Positions 9,501-22,714 of a DNA stretch of 64,000 nucleotides are shown here, in pieces. The stretch's first letter is position 1; every line of letters begins with the position of its first letter. Below the pieces are notes generated by a model, which had not been told where the DNA came from, ran no database searches, and worked only from the letters and a program-made list of their open reading frames with translations. Made by a program: the position numbers and the translations under genes. This DNA comes from Cinclus cinclus. Taxonomy: Eukaryota; Chordata; Aves; Passeriformes; Cinclidae. The stretch lies in the NCBI RefSeq assembly GCF_963662255.1, contig NC_085073.1, positions 124,001-188,000 on the forward strand, in the 5' to 3' direction.

Positions 9501-10650
9501 GGATTATTAGCCTCCATTGGGTCACAATGGATCCTTGCTTCTCTTAACCCCTGTGGTGTCACAATGCATCCCATGCCCTTTTAGGCCACTTGATGTCACA
9601 ATGAATCATTTGATTCTTGGCGTCCATGGTGGCATAATAGATCCTTGCTTCTATTGGTCCCCGTGCTGTAACAATCCATCCCTGGCCATTTTAGGCCCCC
9701 TGGTGTCACAAGGGATCATTAGATTTTTAGCAAGCATTGGGTCACAATGGTTCCTTGCTTCTCTTAACCTCTGTGGTGTCACAATGCATCCCATGCTCTT
9801 TTAGGCCACTTGATGTCACAATGAATCATTTGATTCTTGGCCTCCATGGTGACATAATAGACCCTTGCTTCTATTGGTCCCCGTGCTGTAACAATTCATC
9901 CCTGGCCCTTTTTATACCCCCTGGTGCCACAAGGGATCATTAGATTGTTAGCCTGCTTTGGGTCACAATGGTTCCTTGCTTCTCTTAACCTCTGTGGTGT
10001 CACAATGCATTCCAAGCCCTTTTAGGCCACTTGGTCTTACAATGACCCATTTGATTCTTGGCCTTCATGGTGTCATAATGGTTCCTTGTTTCTATTGGTC
10101 CCCATGCTGTCACAATTCATCCCTGGCCCTTTTACGCCCCCTGGTGTCAAATGGGATCCTGGGATTATTAGCCTCCATTGGGTCACAATGGATCCTTGCT
10201 TCTCTGAACCCCTGTGGTGTCACAATGCATCCCATGCCCTTTTAGGCCACTTGATGTCACAATGAATCATTTGATTCTTGGCCTCCATGGTGGCATAATA
10301 GATCCTTGCTTCTATTGGTCCCCGTGCTGTAACAATCCATCCCTGGCCATTTTAGGCCCCCTGGTGTCACAAGGGACCATTAGATTGTTAGCCTGCATTG
10401 GGTCACAATGGTTCCTTGCTTCTCTTAACCCCTGTGGTGTCACAATGCATCCCATGCCCTTTTAGGCCACTTGATGTCACAATGAATCATTTGATTTTTG
10501 GCCTCCATGGTGGCATAATTGTACCAGGTTTTAATTGGGCCCCATGCTTTCACAATTCATCCCTGGCCCTTTTAGGCCCATTGGTGTCACAAGGGACCAT
10601 TAGATTGTTAGCCTCCATTGGGTAACAATGGTTCCTTGCTTCTCTTAACC
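6510..10650 (+). repeat. Higher-order block P, copy 1
   Basis: This segment matches 17,518-21,658 at a constant offset of 11,008 bp (50 monomers). I noticed about seven substitutions and no indel over 4.1 kb. Examples are AACGCCTG near 7350 against AACCCCTG, and TTACGCC near 9471 against TTACTCC. Shared private variants such as GGCCGTTTTACG near 6606 and 17,614, GTAACACTGG and CTCGCCC show common descent. Part of it (about 6,700-7,540) also matches 35,760-36,600 at offset 29,057. Confidence 0.85.
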
Positions 10651-13600
10651 TCTGTGGTGTCACAATGCATTCCATGCCATTTTAGGCCACTTGATGTCAC
10701 AATGAATCATTTGATTCTTGGCCTCCATGGTGTCATAATGGTTCCTTGTTTCTATTGGTCCCCATGCTGTCACAATTCATCCCTGGCCCTTTTACGCCCC
10801 CTGGTGTCAAATGGGATCCTGGGATTATTAGCCTCCATTGGGTCACAATGGATCCTTGCTTCTCTTAACCCCTGTGGTGTCACAATGCATCCCATGCCCT
10901 TTTAGGCCACTTGATGTCACAATGAATCATTAGATTCTTGGCCTCCATGGTGGCATAATAGATCCTTGATTCTATTGGTCCCCGTGCTGTAACAATCCAT
11001 CCCTGGCCATTTTAGGCCTCCTGGTGTCACAAGGGATCATTAGATTTTTAGCAAGCATTGGGTCACAATGGTTCCTTGCTTCTCTTAACCTCTGTGGTGT
11101 CACAATGCATCCCATGCCCTTTTAGGCCACTTGATGTCACAATGAATCATTTGATTCTTGGCCTCCATGGTGACATAATAGATCCTTGCTTCTATTGGTC
11201 CCCGTGCTGTAACAATTCATCCCTGGCCCTTTTTATACCCCCTGGTGCCACAAGGGATCATTAGATTGTTAGCCTGCATTGGGTCACAATGGTTCCTTGC
11301 TTCTCTTAACCTCTGTGGTGTCACAATGCATTCCAAGCCCTTTTAGGCCACTTGGTCTTACAATGACCCATTTGATTCTTGGCCTTCATGGTGTCATAAT
11401 GGTTCCTTGTTTCTATTGGTCCCCATGCTGTCACAATTCATCCCTGGCCCTTTTACGCCCCCTGGTGTCAAATGGGATCCTGGGATTATTAGCCTCCATT
11501 GGGTCACAATGGATCCTTGCTTCTCTGAACCCCTGTGGTGTCACAATGCATCCCATGCCCTTTTAGGCCACTTGATGTCACAATGAATCATTTGATTTTT
11601 GGCCTCCATGGTGGCATAATTGTACCAGGTTTTAATTGGGCCCCATGCTTTCACAATTCATCCCTGGCCCTTTTAGGCCCATTGGTGTCACAAGGAACCA
11701 TTAGATTGTTAGCCTCCATTGGGTAACAATGGTTCCTTGCTTCTCTTAACCTCTGTGGTGTCACAATGCATTCCATGCCATTTTAGGCCACTTGATGTCA
11801 CAATGAATCATTTGATTCTTGGCCTCCATGGTGTCATAATGGTTCCTTGTTTCTATTGGTCCCCATGCTGTCACAATTCATCCCTGGCCCTTTTACGCCC
11901 CCTGGTGCCAAATGGGATCCTGGGATTATTAGCCTCCATTGGGTCACAAAGGATCCTTGCTTCTCTTAACCCCTGTGGTGTCACAATGCATCCCATGCCC
12001 TTTTAGGCCACTTGATGTCACAATGAATCATTTGATTCTTGGCGTCCATGGTGGCATAATAGATCCTTGCTTCTATTGGTCCCCGTGCTGTAACAATCCA
12101 TCCCTGGCCATTTTAGGCCCCCTGGTGTCACAAGGGACCATTAGATTTTTAGCAAGCATTGGGTCACAATGGTTCCTTGCTTCTCTTAACCTCTGTGGTG
12201 TCACAATGCATCCCATGCCCTTTTAGGCCACTTGATGTCACAATGAATCATTTGATTCTTGGCCTCCATGGTGACATAATAGACCCTTGCTTCTATTGGT
12301 CCCCGTGCTGTAACAATTCATGCCTGGCCCTTTTTATACCCCCTGGTGCCACAAGGGATCATTAGATTGTTAGCCTGCATTGGGTCACAATGGTTCCTTG
12401 CTTCTCTTAACCTCTGTGGTGTCACAATGCATTCCAAGCCCTTTTAGGCCACTTGGTCTTACAATGAACCATTTGATTCTTGGCCTTCATGGTGTCATAT
12501 TGGTTCCTTGTTTCTATTGGTCCCCATGCTGTCACAATTCATCCCTGGCCCTTTTACGCCCCCTGGTGTCAAATGGGATCCTGGGATTATTAGCCTCCAT
12601 TGGGTCACAATGGATCCTTGCTTCTCTGAACCCCTGTGGTGTCACAATGCATCCCATGCCCTTTTAGGCCACTTGATGTCACAATGAATCATTTGATTCT
12701 TGGCCTCCATGGTGGCATAATGGTTCCTTGCTTCTATTGGTCCCCGTGCTGTAACAATCCATCCCTGGCCATTTTAGGCCCCCTGGTGTCACAAGGGACC
12801 ATTAGATTGTTAGCCTGCATTGGGTCACAATGGTTCCTTGCTTCTCTTAACCCCTGTGGTGTCACAATGCATCCCATGCCCTTTTAGGCCACTTGATGTC
12901 ACAATGAATCATTTGATTTTTGGCCTCCATGGTGGCATAATTGTACCAGGTTTTAATTGGGCCCCATGCTTTCACAATTCATCCCTGGCCCTTTTAGGCC
13001 CATTGGTGTCACAAGGGACCATTAGATTGTTAGCCTCCATTGGGTAACAATGGTTCCTTGCTTCTCTTAACCTCTGTGGTGTCACAATGCATTCCATGCC
13101 ATTTTAGGCCACTTGATGTCACAATGAATCATTTGATTCTTGGCCTCCATGGTGTCATAATGGTTCCTTGTTTCTATTGGTCCCCATGCTGTCACAATTC
13201 ATCCCTGGCCCTTTTACGCCCCCTGGTGCCAAATGGGATCCTGGGATTATTAGCCTCCATTGGGTCACAATGGATCCTTGCTTCTCTTAACCCCTGTGGT
13301 GTCACAATGCATCCCATGCCCTTTTAGGCCACTTGATGTCACAATGAATCATTAGATTCTTGGCCTCCATGGTGGCATAATAGATCCTTGATTCTATTGG
13401 TCCCCGTGCTGTAACAATCCATCCCTGGCCATTTTAGGCCTCCTGGTGTCACAAGGGATCATTAGATTTTTAGCAAGCATTGGGTCACAATGGTTCCTTG
13501 CTTCTCTTAACCTCTGTGGTGTCACAATGCATCCCATGCCCTTTTAGGCCACTTGATGTCACAATGAATCATTTGATTCTTGGCCTCCATGGTGACATAA

Positions 13601-14854
13601 GAGATCCTTGCTTCTATTGGTCCCCGTGCTGTAACAATTCATCCCTGGCCCTTTTTATACCCCCTGGTGCCACAAGGGATCATTAGATTGTTAGCCTGCA
13701 TTGGGTCACAATGGTTCCTTGCTTCTCTTAACCTCTGTGGTGTCACAATGCATTCCAAGCCCTTTTAGGCCACTTGGTCTTACAATGAACCATTTGATTC
13801 TTGGCCTTCATGGTGTCATAATGGTTCCTTGTTTCTATTGGTCCCCATGCTGTCACAATTCATCCCTGGCCCTTTTACGCCCCCTGGTGTCAAATGGGAT
13901 CCTGGGATTATTAGCCTCCATTGGGTCACAATGGATCCTTGCTTCTCTTAACCCCTGTGGTGTCACAATGCATCCCATGCCCTTTTAGGCCACTTGATGT
14001 CACAATGAATCATTTGATTCTTGGCCTCCATGGTGACATAATAGACCCTTGCTTCTATTGGTCCCCGTGCTGTAACAATTCATCCCTGGCCCTTGTTATA
14101 CCCCCTGGTGCCACAAGGGATCATTAGATTGTTAGCCTGCATTGGGTCACAATGGTTCCTTGCTTCTCTTAACCTCTGTGGTGTCACAATGCATTCCAAG
14201 CCCTTTTAGGCCACTTGGTCTTACAATGAACCATTTGATTCTTGGCCTTCATGGTGTCATAATGGTTCCTTGTTTCTATTGGTCCCCATGCTGTCACAAT
14301 TCATCCCTGGCCCTTTTACGCCCCCTGGTGTCAAATGGGATCCTGGGATTATTAGCCTCCATTGGGTCACAATGGATCCTTGCTTCTCTTAACCCCTGTG
14401 GTGTCACAATGCATCCCATGCCCTTTTAGGCCACTTGATGTCACAATGAATCATTTGATTCTTGGCCTCCGTGGTGACATAATAGATCCTTGCTTCTATT
14501 GGTCCCCGTGCTGTTACAATTCATCCCTGGCCTTTTTATAGCCCCTGGTGCCACAAGGGATCATTAGATTGTTAGCCTGCATTGGGTCACAATGGTTCCT
14601 TGCTTCTCTTAACCTCTGTGGTGTCACAATGCATCCCATGCCCTTTTAGGCCACTTGATGTCACAATGAATCATTTGATTCTTGGCCTCCATGGTGGCAT
14701 AATAGATCCTTGCTTCTTTTGGTCGACGTGCTGTAACAATCCATCCCTGGCCATTTTAGGCCCCCTGGTGTCACAAGGGATCATTAGATTGTTAGCCTGC
14801 ATTGGGTCACAATGGTTCCTTGCTTCTCTTAACCTCTGTGGTGTCACAATGCAT
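10651..14854 (+). repeat. Higher-order block Q, copy 1
   Basis: From 11,483 on it aligns to 22,710-26,117 at offset 11,227 (51 monomers), with about ten substitutions noticed in 3.4 kb. It also aligns to 36,487-40,665 at offset 25,978, which becomes 25,758 after a one-monomer deletion in that copy. Shared private variants include GTCATATTGG, TTGATTCTATTGG with AGGCCTCC, CTTGTTATACC, and GGTCGACGTG near 14,721. Confidence 0.85.
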
Positions 14855-17517
14855 CCCATGCCCTTTTAGGCCACTTGATGTCACAATGAATCATTTGATT
14901 CTTGGCCTCCGTGGTGACATAATAGATCCTTGCTTCTATTGGTCCCCGTGGTGTTACAATTCATCCCTGGCCCTTTTTATAGCCCCTGGTGCCACAAGGG
15001 ATCATTAGATTGTTAGCCTGCATTGGGTCACAATGGTTCCTTGCTTCTCTTAACCTCTGTGGTGTCACAATGCATCCCATGCCCTTTTAGGCCACTTGAT
15101 GTCACAATGAATCATTTGATTCTTGGCCTCCATGGTGGCATAATAGATCCTTGCTTCTTTTGGTCCACGTGCTGTAACAATCCATCCCTGGCCATTTTAG
15201 CCCCCCTGGTGTCACAAGGGATCATTAGATTGTTAGCCTGCATTGGGTCACAATGGTTCCTTGCTTCTCTTAACCTCTGTGGTGTCACAATGCATCCCAT
15301 GCCCTTTTAGGCCACTTGATGTCACAATGAATCATTTGATTCTTGGCCTCCATGGTGACATAATAGACCCTTGCTTCTATTGGTCCCCGTGCTGCAACAA
15401 TTCATCCCTGGCCCTTTTTATACCCCCTGGTGCCACAAGGGATCATTAGATTGTTAGCCTGCTTTTGGTCACAATGGTTCCTTGCTTCTCTTAACCTCTG
15501 TGGTGTCACAATGCATTCCAAGCCCTTTTAGGCCACTTGGTCTTACAATGAACCATTTGATTCTTGGCCTTCATGGTGTCATAATGGTTCCTTGTTTCTA
15601 TTGGTCCCCATGCTGTCACAATTCATCCCTGGCCCTTTTACGCCCCCTGGTGTCAAATGGGATCCTGGGATTATTAGCCTCCATTGGGTCACAATGGATC
15701 CTTGCTTCTCTGAACCCCTGTGGTGTCACAATGCATCCCATGCCCTTTTAGGCCACTTGATGTCACAATGAATCATTTGATTCTTGGCCTCCATGGTGGC
15801 ATAATAGATCCTTGCTTCTATTGGTCCCCGTGCTGTAACAATCCATCCCTGGCCATTTTAGGCCCCCTGGTGTCACAAGGGATCATTAGATTGTTAGCCT
15901 GCATTGGGTCACAATGGTTCCTTGCTTCTCTTAGCCCCTGTGGTGTCACCATGCATCCCATGCCCTTTTAGGCCACTTGATGTCACAATGAATCATTTGA
16001 GTCTTGGCCTCCATGGTGACATAATAGATCCTTGCTTCTATTGGTCCCCGTGCTGTAACAATTCATCCCTGGCCCTTTTTATACCCCCTGGTGCCACAAG
16101 GGATCATTAGATTGTTAGCCTGCATTGGGTCACAATGGTTCCTTGCTTCTCTTAACCTCTGTGGTGTCACAATGCATTCCAAGCCCTTTTAGGCCACTTG
16201 GTCTTACAATGAACCATTTGATTCTTGGCCTTCATGGTGTCATAATGGTTCCTTGTTTCTATTGGTCCCCATGCAGTCACAATTCATCCCTGGCCCTTTT
16301 ACGCCCCCTGGTGTCAAATGGGATCCTGGGATTATTAGCCTCCATTGGGTCACAATGGATCCTTGCTTCTCTGAACCCCTGTGGTGTCACAATGCATCCC
16401 ATGCCCTTTTAGGCCACTTGATGTCACAATGAATCATTTGATTCTTGGCCTCCATGGTGGCATAATAGATCCTTGCTTCTATTGGTCCCCGTGCTGTAAC
16501 AATCCATCCCTGGCCATTTTAGGCCCCCTGGTGTCACAAGGGACCATTAGATTGTTAGCCTGCATTGGGTCACAATGGTTCCTTGCTTCTCTTAACCCCT
16601 GTGGTGTCACAATGCATCCCATGCCCTTTTAGGCCACTTGATGTCACAATGAATCATTTGATTTTTGGCCTCCATGGTGGCATAATTGTACCAGGTTTTA
16701 ATTGGGCCCCATGCTTTCACAATTCATCCCTGGCCCTTTTAGGCCCATTGGTGTCACAAGGAACCATTAGATTGTTAGCCTCCATTGGGTAACAATGGTT
16801 CCTTGCTTCTCTTAACCTCTGTGGTGTCACAATGCATTCCATGCCATTTTAGGCCACTTGATGTCACAATGAATCATTTGATTCTTGGCCTCCATGGTGT
16901 CATAATGGTTCCTTGTTTCTATTGGTCCCCATGCTGTCACAATTCATCCCTGGCCCTTTTACGCCCCCTGGTGCCAAATGGGATCCTGGGATTATTAGCC
17001 TCCATTGGGTCACAATGGATCCTTGCTTCTCTTAACCCCTGTGGTGTCACAATGCATCCCATGCCCTTTTAGGCCACTTGATGTCACAATGAATCATTTG
17101 ATTCTTGGCCTCCATGGTGACATAATAGATCCTTGCTTCTATTGGTCCCCGTGCTGTAACAATCCATCCCTGGCCATTTTAGGCCCCCTGGTGTCACAAG
17201 GGATCATTAGATTGTTAGCCTGCATTGGGTCACAATGGTTCCTTGCTTCTCTTAACCTCTGTGGTGTCACAATGCATCCCATGCACTTTTAGGCCACTTG
17301 ATGTCACAATGAATCATTTGATTCTTGGCCTCCATGGTGACATAATAGATCCTTGCTTCTATTGGTCCCCGTGCTGTAACAATTCATCCCTGGCCCTTTT
17401 TATAGCCCCTGGTGCCACAAGGGATCATTAGATTGTTAGCCTGCATTGGGTCACAATGGTTCCTTGCTTCTCTTAACCTCTGTGGTGTCACAATGCATTC
17501 CAAGCCCTTTTAGGCCA
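14855..17517 (+). repeat. Higher-order block S, copy 1
   Basis: Aligns to about 27,625-30,380 at offset 12,770 bp (58 monomers); the match runs on to about 17,610. Shared private variants include CCCCGTGGTGTTAC, the shortened GCTTTTGGTC and the CACCATGCATCCC form. I read AGCCCCCCTGG near 15,199 as a difference from the later copy. The monomer order is preserved throughout. Confidence 0.8.
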
Positions 17518-20500
17518 CTTGGTCTTACAATGAACCATTTGATTCTTGGCCTTCATGGTGTCATAATGGTTCCTTGTTTCTATTGGTCCCCATGCTGTCA
17601 CAATTCATCCCTGGCCGTTTTACGCCCCCTGGTGTCAAATGGGATCCTGGGATTATTAGCCTCCATTGGGTCACAATGGATCCTTGCTTCTCTGAACCCC
17701 TGTGGTGTCACAATGCATCCCATGCCCTTTTTTGGCCACTTGATGTCACAATGAATCATTTGATTCTTGGCCTCCATGGTGGCATAATAGATCCTTGCTT
17801 CCATTGGTCCCCGTGCTGTAACAATCCATCCCTGGCCATTTTAGGCCCCCTGGTGTCACAAGGGATCATTAGATTTTTAGCCTGCATTGGGTCACAATGG
17901 TTCCTTGCTTCTCTTAACCCCTGTGGTGTCACAATGCATCCCATGCCCTTTTAGGCCACTTGATGTCACAATGAATCATTTGATTTTTGGCCTCCATGGT
18001 GGCATAATTGTACCAGGTTTTAATTGGGCCCCATGCTTTCACAATTCATCCCTGGTCCTTTTAGGCCCATTGGTGTCACAAGGGACCATTAGATTGTTAG
18101 CCTCCATTGGGTAACACTGGTTCCTTGCTTCTCTTAACCTCTGTGGTGTCACAATGCATTCCATGCCATTTTAGGCCACTTGATGTCACAATGAATCATT
18201 TGATTCTTGGCCTCCATGGTGGCATAATAGTTCCTTGTTTCTATTGGGCCCCATGCTGTCACAGTTCATCCGTGGTCCTTTTGAACCCCCTGGTGTCAAA
18301 TGGGATCCTGGGATTATTAGCCTCCATTGGGTCACAATGGATCCTTGCTTCTCGTAACCCCTGTGGTGTCACAATGCATCCCATGCCCTTTTAGGCCACT
18401 TGATGTCACAATGAATCATTTCATTTTTGGCCTCCATGGTGGCATAATTGTACCAGGTTTTAATTGGGCCCCATGCTTTCACAATTCATCCCTGGCCGTT
18501 TTAGGCCCATTGGTGTCACAAGGGACCATTAGATTGTTAGCCTCCATTGGGTAACAATGGTTCCTTGCTTCTCTTAACCTCTGTGGTGTCACAATGCATT
18601 CCATGCCATTTTAGGCCACTTGATGTCACAATGAATCATTTGATTCTTGGCCTCCATGGTGTCATAATGGTTCCTTGTTTCTATTGGGCCCCATGCTGTC
18701 ACAATTCATCCCTGGCCCTTTTACGCCCCCTGGTGTCAAATGGGATCCTGGGATTATTAGCCTCCATTGGGTCACAATGGATCCTTGCTTCTCTTAACCC
18801 CTGTGGTGTCACAATGCATCCCATGCCCTTTTAGGCCACTTGATGTCAATGAATCATTTGATTCTTGGCCTCCATGGTGACATAATAGATCCTTGCTTCT
18901 ATTGGTCCCCGTGCTGTAACAATTCATCCCTGGCCCTTTTTATAGCCCCTGGTGCCACAAGGGATCATTAGATTGTTAGCCTGCATTGGGTCACAATGGT
19001 TCCTTGCTTCTCTTAACCTCTGTGGTGTCACAATGCATTCCAAGCCCTTTTAGGCCACTTGGTCTTACAATGACCCATTTGATTCTTGGCCTTCATGGTG
19101 TCATAATGGTTCCTTGTTTCTATTGGTCCCCATGCTGTCACAATTCATCCCTGGCCCTTTTACGCCCCCTGGTGTCAAATGGGATCCTGGGATTATTAGC
19201 CTCCATTGGGTCACAATGGATCCTTGCTTCTCTGAACCCCTGTGGTGTCACAATGCATCCCATGCCCTTTTAGGCCACTTGATGTCACAATGAATCATTT
19301 GATTTTTGGCCTCCATGGTTGCATAATTGTACCAGGTTTTCATTGGGCCCCATGCTTTCACAATTCATCCCTGGCCCTTTTAGGCCCATTGGTGTCACAA
19401 GGAACCATTAGATTGTTAGCCTCCATTGGGTAACAATGGTTCCTTGCTTCTCTTAACCTCTGTGGTGTCACAATGCATTCCATGCCATTTTAGGCCACTT
19501 GATGTCACAATGAATCATTTGATTCTTGGCCTCCATGGTGTCATAATGGTTCCTTGTTTCTATTGGTCCCCATGCTGTCACAATTCATCCCTCGCCCTTT
19601 TACGCCCCCTGGTGCCAAATGGGATCCTGGGATTATTAGCCTGCCTTGGGTCACAAAGGATCCTTGCTTCTCTTAACCCCTGTGGTGTCACAATGCATCC
19701 CATGCCCTTTTAGGCCACTTGATGTCAATGAATCATTTGATTCTTGGCCTCCATGGTGACATAATAGATCCTTGCTTCTATTGGTCCCCGTGCTGTAACA
19801 ATTCATCCCTGGCCCTTTTTATATCCCCTGGTGCCACAAGGGATCATTAGATTGTTAGCCTGCATTGGGTCACAATGGTTCCTTGCTTCTCTTAACCTCT
19901 GTGGTGTCACAATGCATTCCAAGGCCTTTTATGCCACTTGGTCTTACAATGACCCATTTGATTCTTGGCCTTCATGGTGTCATAATGGTTCCTTGTTTCT
20001 ATTGGTCCCCATGCTGTCACAATTCATCCCTGGCCCTTTTACGCCCCCTGGTGTCAAATGGGATCCTGGGATTATTAGCCTCCATTGGGTCACAATGGAT
20101 CCTTGCTTCTCTTAACCCCTGTGGTGTCACAATGCATCCCATGCCCTTTTAGGCCACTTGATGTCACAATGAATCATTTGATTTTTGGCCTCCATGGTGG
20201 CATAATTGTACCAGGTTTTAATTGGGCCCCATGCTTTCACAATTCATCCCTGGCCCTTTTAGGCCCATTGGTGTCACAAGGAACCATTAGATTGTTAGCC
20301 TCCATTGGGTAACAATGGTTCCTTGCTTCTCTTAACCTCTGTGGTGTCACAATGCATTCCATGCCATTTTAGGCCACTTGATGTCACAATGAATCATTTG
20401 ATTCTTGGCCTCCATGGTGTCATAATGGTTCCTTGTTTCTATTGGTCCCCATGCTGTCACAATTCATCCCTGGCCCTTTTACTCCCCCTGGTGCCAAATG

Positions 20501-21658
20501 GGATCCTGGGATTATTAGCCTCCATTGGGTCACAATGGATCCTTGCTTCTCTGAACCCCTGTGGTGTCACAATGCATCCCATGCCCTTTTAGGCCACTTG
20601 ATGTCACAATGAATCATTTGATTCTTGGCGTCCATGGTGGCATAATAGATCCTTGCTTCTATTGGTCCCCGTGCTGTAACAATCCATCCCTGGCCATTTT
20701 AGGCCCCCTGGTGTCACAAGGGATCATTAGATTTTTAGCAAGCATTGGGTCACAATGGTTCCTTGCTTCTCTTAACCTCTGTGGTGTCACAATGCATCCC
20801 ATGCCCTTTTAGGCCACTTGATGTCACAATGAATCATTTGATTCTTGGCCTCCATGGTGACATAATAGACCCTTGCTTCTATTGGTCCCCGTGCTGTAAC
20901 AATTCATCCCTGGCCCTTTTTATACCCCCTGGTGCCACAAGGGATCATTAGATTGTTAGCCTGCTTTGGGTCACAATGGTTCCTTGCTTCTCTTAACCTC
21001 TGTGGTGTCACAATGCATTCCAAGCCCTTTTAGGCCACTTGGTCTTACAATGACCCATTTGATTCTTGGCCTTCATGGTGTCATAATGGTTCCTTGTTTC
21101 TATTGGTCCCCATGCTGTCACAATTCATCCCTGGCCCTTTTACGCCCCCTGGTGTCAAATGGGATCCTGGGATTATTAGCCTCCATTGGGTCACAATGGA
21201 TCCTTGCTTCTCTGAACCCCTGTGGTGTCACAATGCATCCCATGCCCTTTTAGGCCACTTGATGTCACAATGAATCATTTGATTCTTGGCCTCCATGGTG
21301 GCATAATAGATCCTTGCTTCTATTGGTCCCCGTGCTGTAACAATCCATCCCTGGCCATTTTAGGCCCCCTGGTGTCACAAGGGACCATTAGATTGTTAGC
21401 CTGCATTGGGTCACAATGGTTCCTTGCTTCTCTTAACCCCTGTGGTGTCACAATGCATCCCATGCCCTTTTAGGCCACTTGATGTCACAATGAATCATTT
21501 GATTTTTGGCCTCCATGGTGGCATAATTGTACCAGGTTTTAATTGGGCCCCATGCTTTCACAATTCATCCCTGGCCCTTTTAGGCCCATTGGTGTCACAA
21601 GGGACCATTAGATTGTTAGCCTCCATTGGGTAACAATGGTTCCTTGCTTCTCTTAACC
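17518..21658 (+). repeat. Higher-order block P, copy 2
   Basis: The second copy of 6,510-10,650, 11,008 bp downstream and without internal indels. The match stops at 21,658/10,650, where this copy changes to AACCCCTGTGCTGTCAC. One monomer relative to copy 1 is skipped there, because the offset becomes 10,788. The break falls at homologous sub-repeat positions, as expected of recombination between misaligned monomers. Confidence 0.85.
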
Positions 21659-22714
21659 CCTGTGCTGTCACAATGCATCCCATGCCCTTTTAGGCCACTT
21701 GATGTCACAATGAATCATTAGATTCTTGGCCTCCATGGTGGCATAATAGATCCTTGATTCTATTGGTCCCCGTGCTGTAACAATCCATCCCTGGCCATTT
21801 TAGGCCTCCTGGTGTCACAAGGGATCATTAGATTTTTAGCAAGCATTGGGTCACAATGGTTCCTTGCTTCTCTTAACCTCTGTGGTGTCACAATGCATCC
21901 CATGCCCTTTTAGGCCACTTGGTCTTACAATGACCCATTTGATTCTTGGCCTTCATGGTGTCATAATGGTTCCTTGTTTCTATTGGTCCCCATGCTGTCA
22001 CAATTCATCCCTGGCCCTTTTACGCCCCCTGGTGTCAAATGGGATCCTGGGATTATTAGCCTCCATTGGGTCACAATGGATCCTTGCTTCTCTGAACCCC
22101 TGTGGTGTCACAATGCATCCCATGCCCTTTTAGGCCACTTGATGTCACAATGAATCATTTGATTCTTGGCCTCCATGGTGGCATAATAGATCCTTGCTTC
22201 TATTGGTCCCCGTGCTGTAACAATCCATCCCTGGCCATTTTAGGCCCCCTGGTGTCACAAGGGACCATTAGATTGTTAGCCTGCATTGGGTCACAATGGT
22301 TCCTTGCTTCTCTTAACCCCTGTGGTGTCACAATGCATCCCATGCCCTTTTAGGCCACTTGATGTCACAATGAATCATTTGATTTTTGGCCTCCATGGTG
22401 GCATAATTGTACCAGGTTTTAATTGGGCCCCATGCTTTCACAATTCATCCCTGGCCCTTTTAGGCCCATTGGTGTCACAAGGGACCATTAGATTGTTAGC
22501 CTCCATTGGGTAACAATGGTTCCTTGCTTCTCTTAACCCCTGTGCTGTCACAATGCATCCCATGCCCTTTTAGGCCACTTGATGTCACAATGAATCATTA
22601 GATTCTTGGCCTCCATGGTGGCATAATAGATCCTTGATTCTATTGGTCCCCGTGCTGTAACAATCCATCCCTGGCCATTTTAGGCCTCCTGGTGTCACAA
22701 GGGATCATTAGATT
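21024..22714 (+). repeat. 880-bp (four-monomer) tandem duplication
   Basis: Bases 21,024-21,834 appear identical to 21,904-22,714 at offset 880. Both carry GACCCATTTG, the rare CTGTGCTGTCAC, TTGATTCTATTGG and AGGCCTCC variants at the same relative positions. The match ends where 21,835 T corresponds to 22,715 G and the second copy enters block Q order. The identity suggests a very recent event, or a local assembly duplication. Confidence 0.8.
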
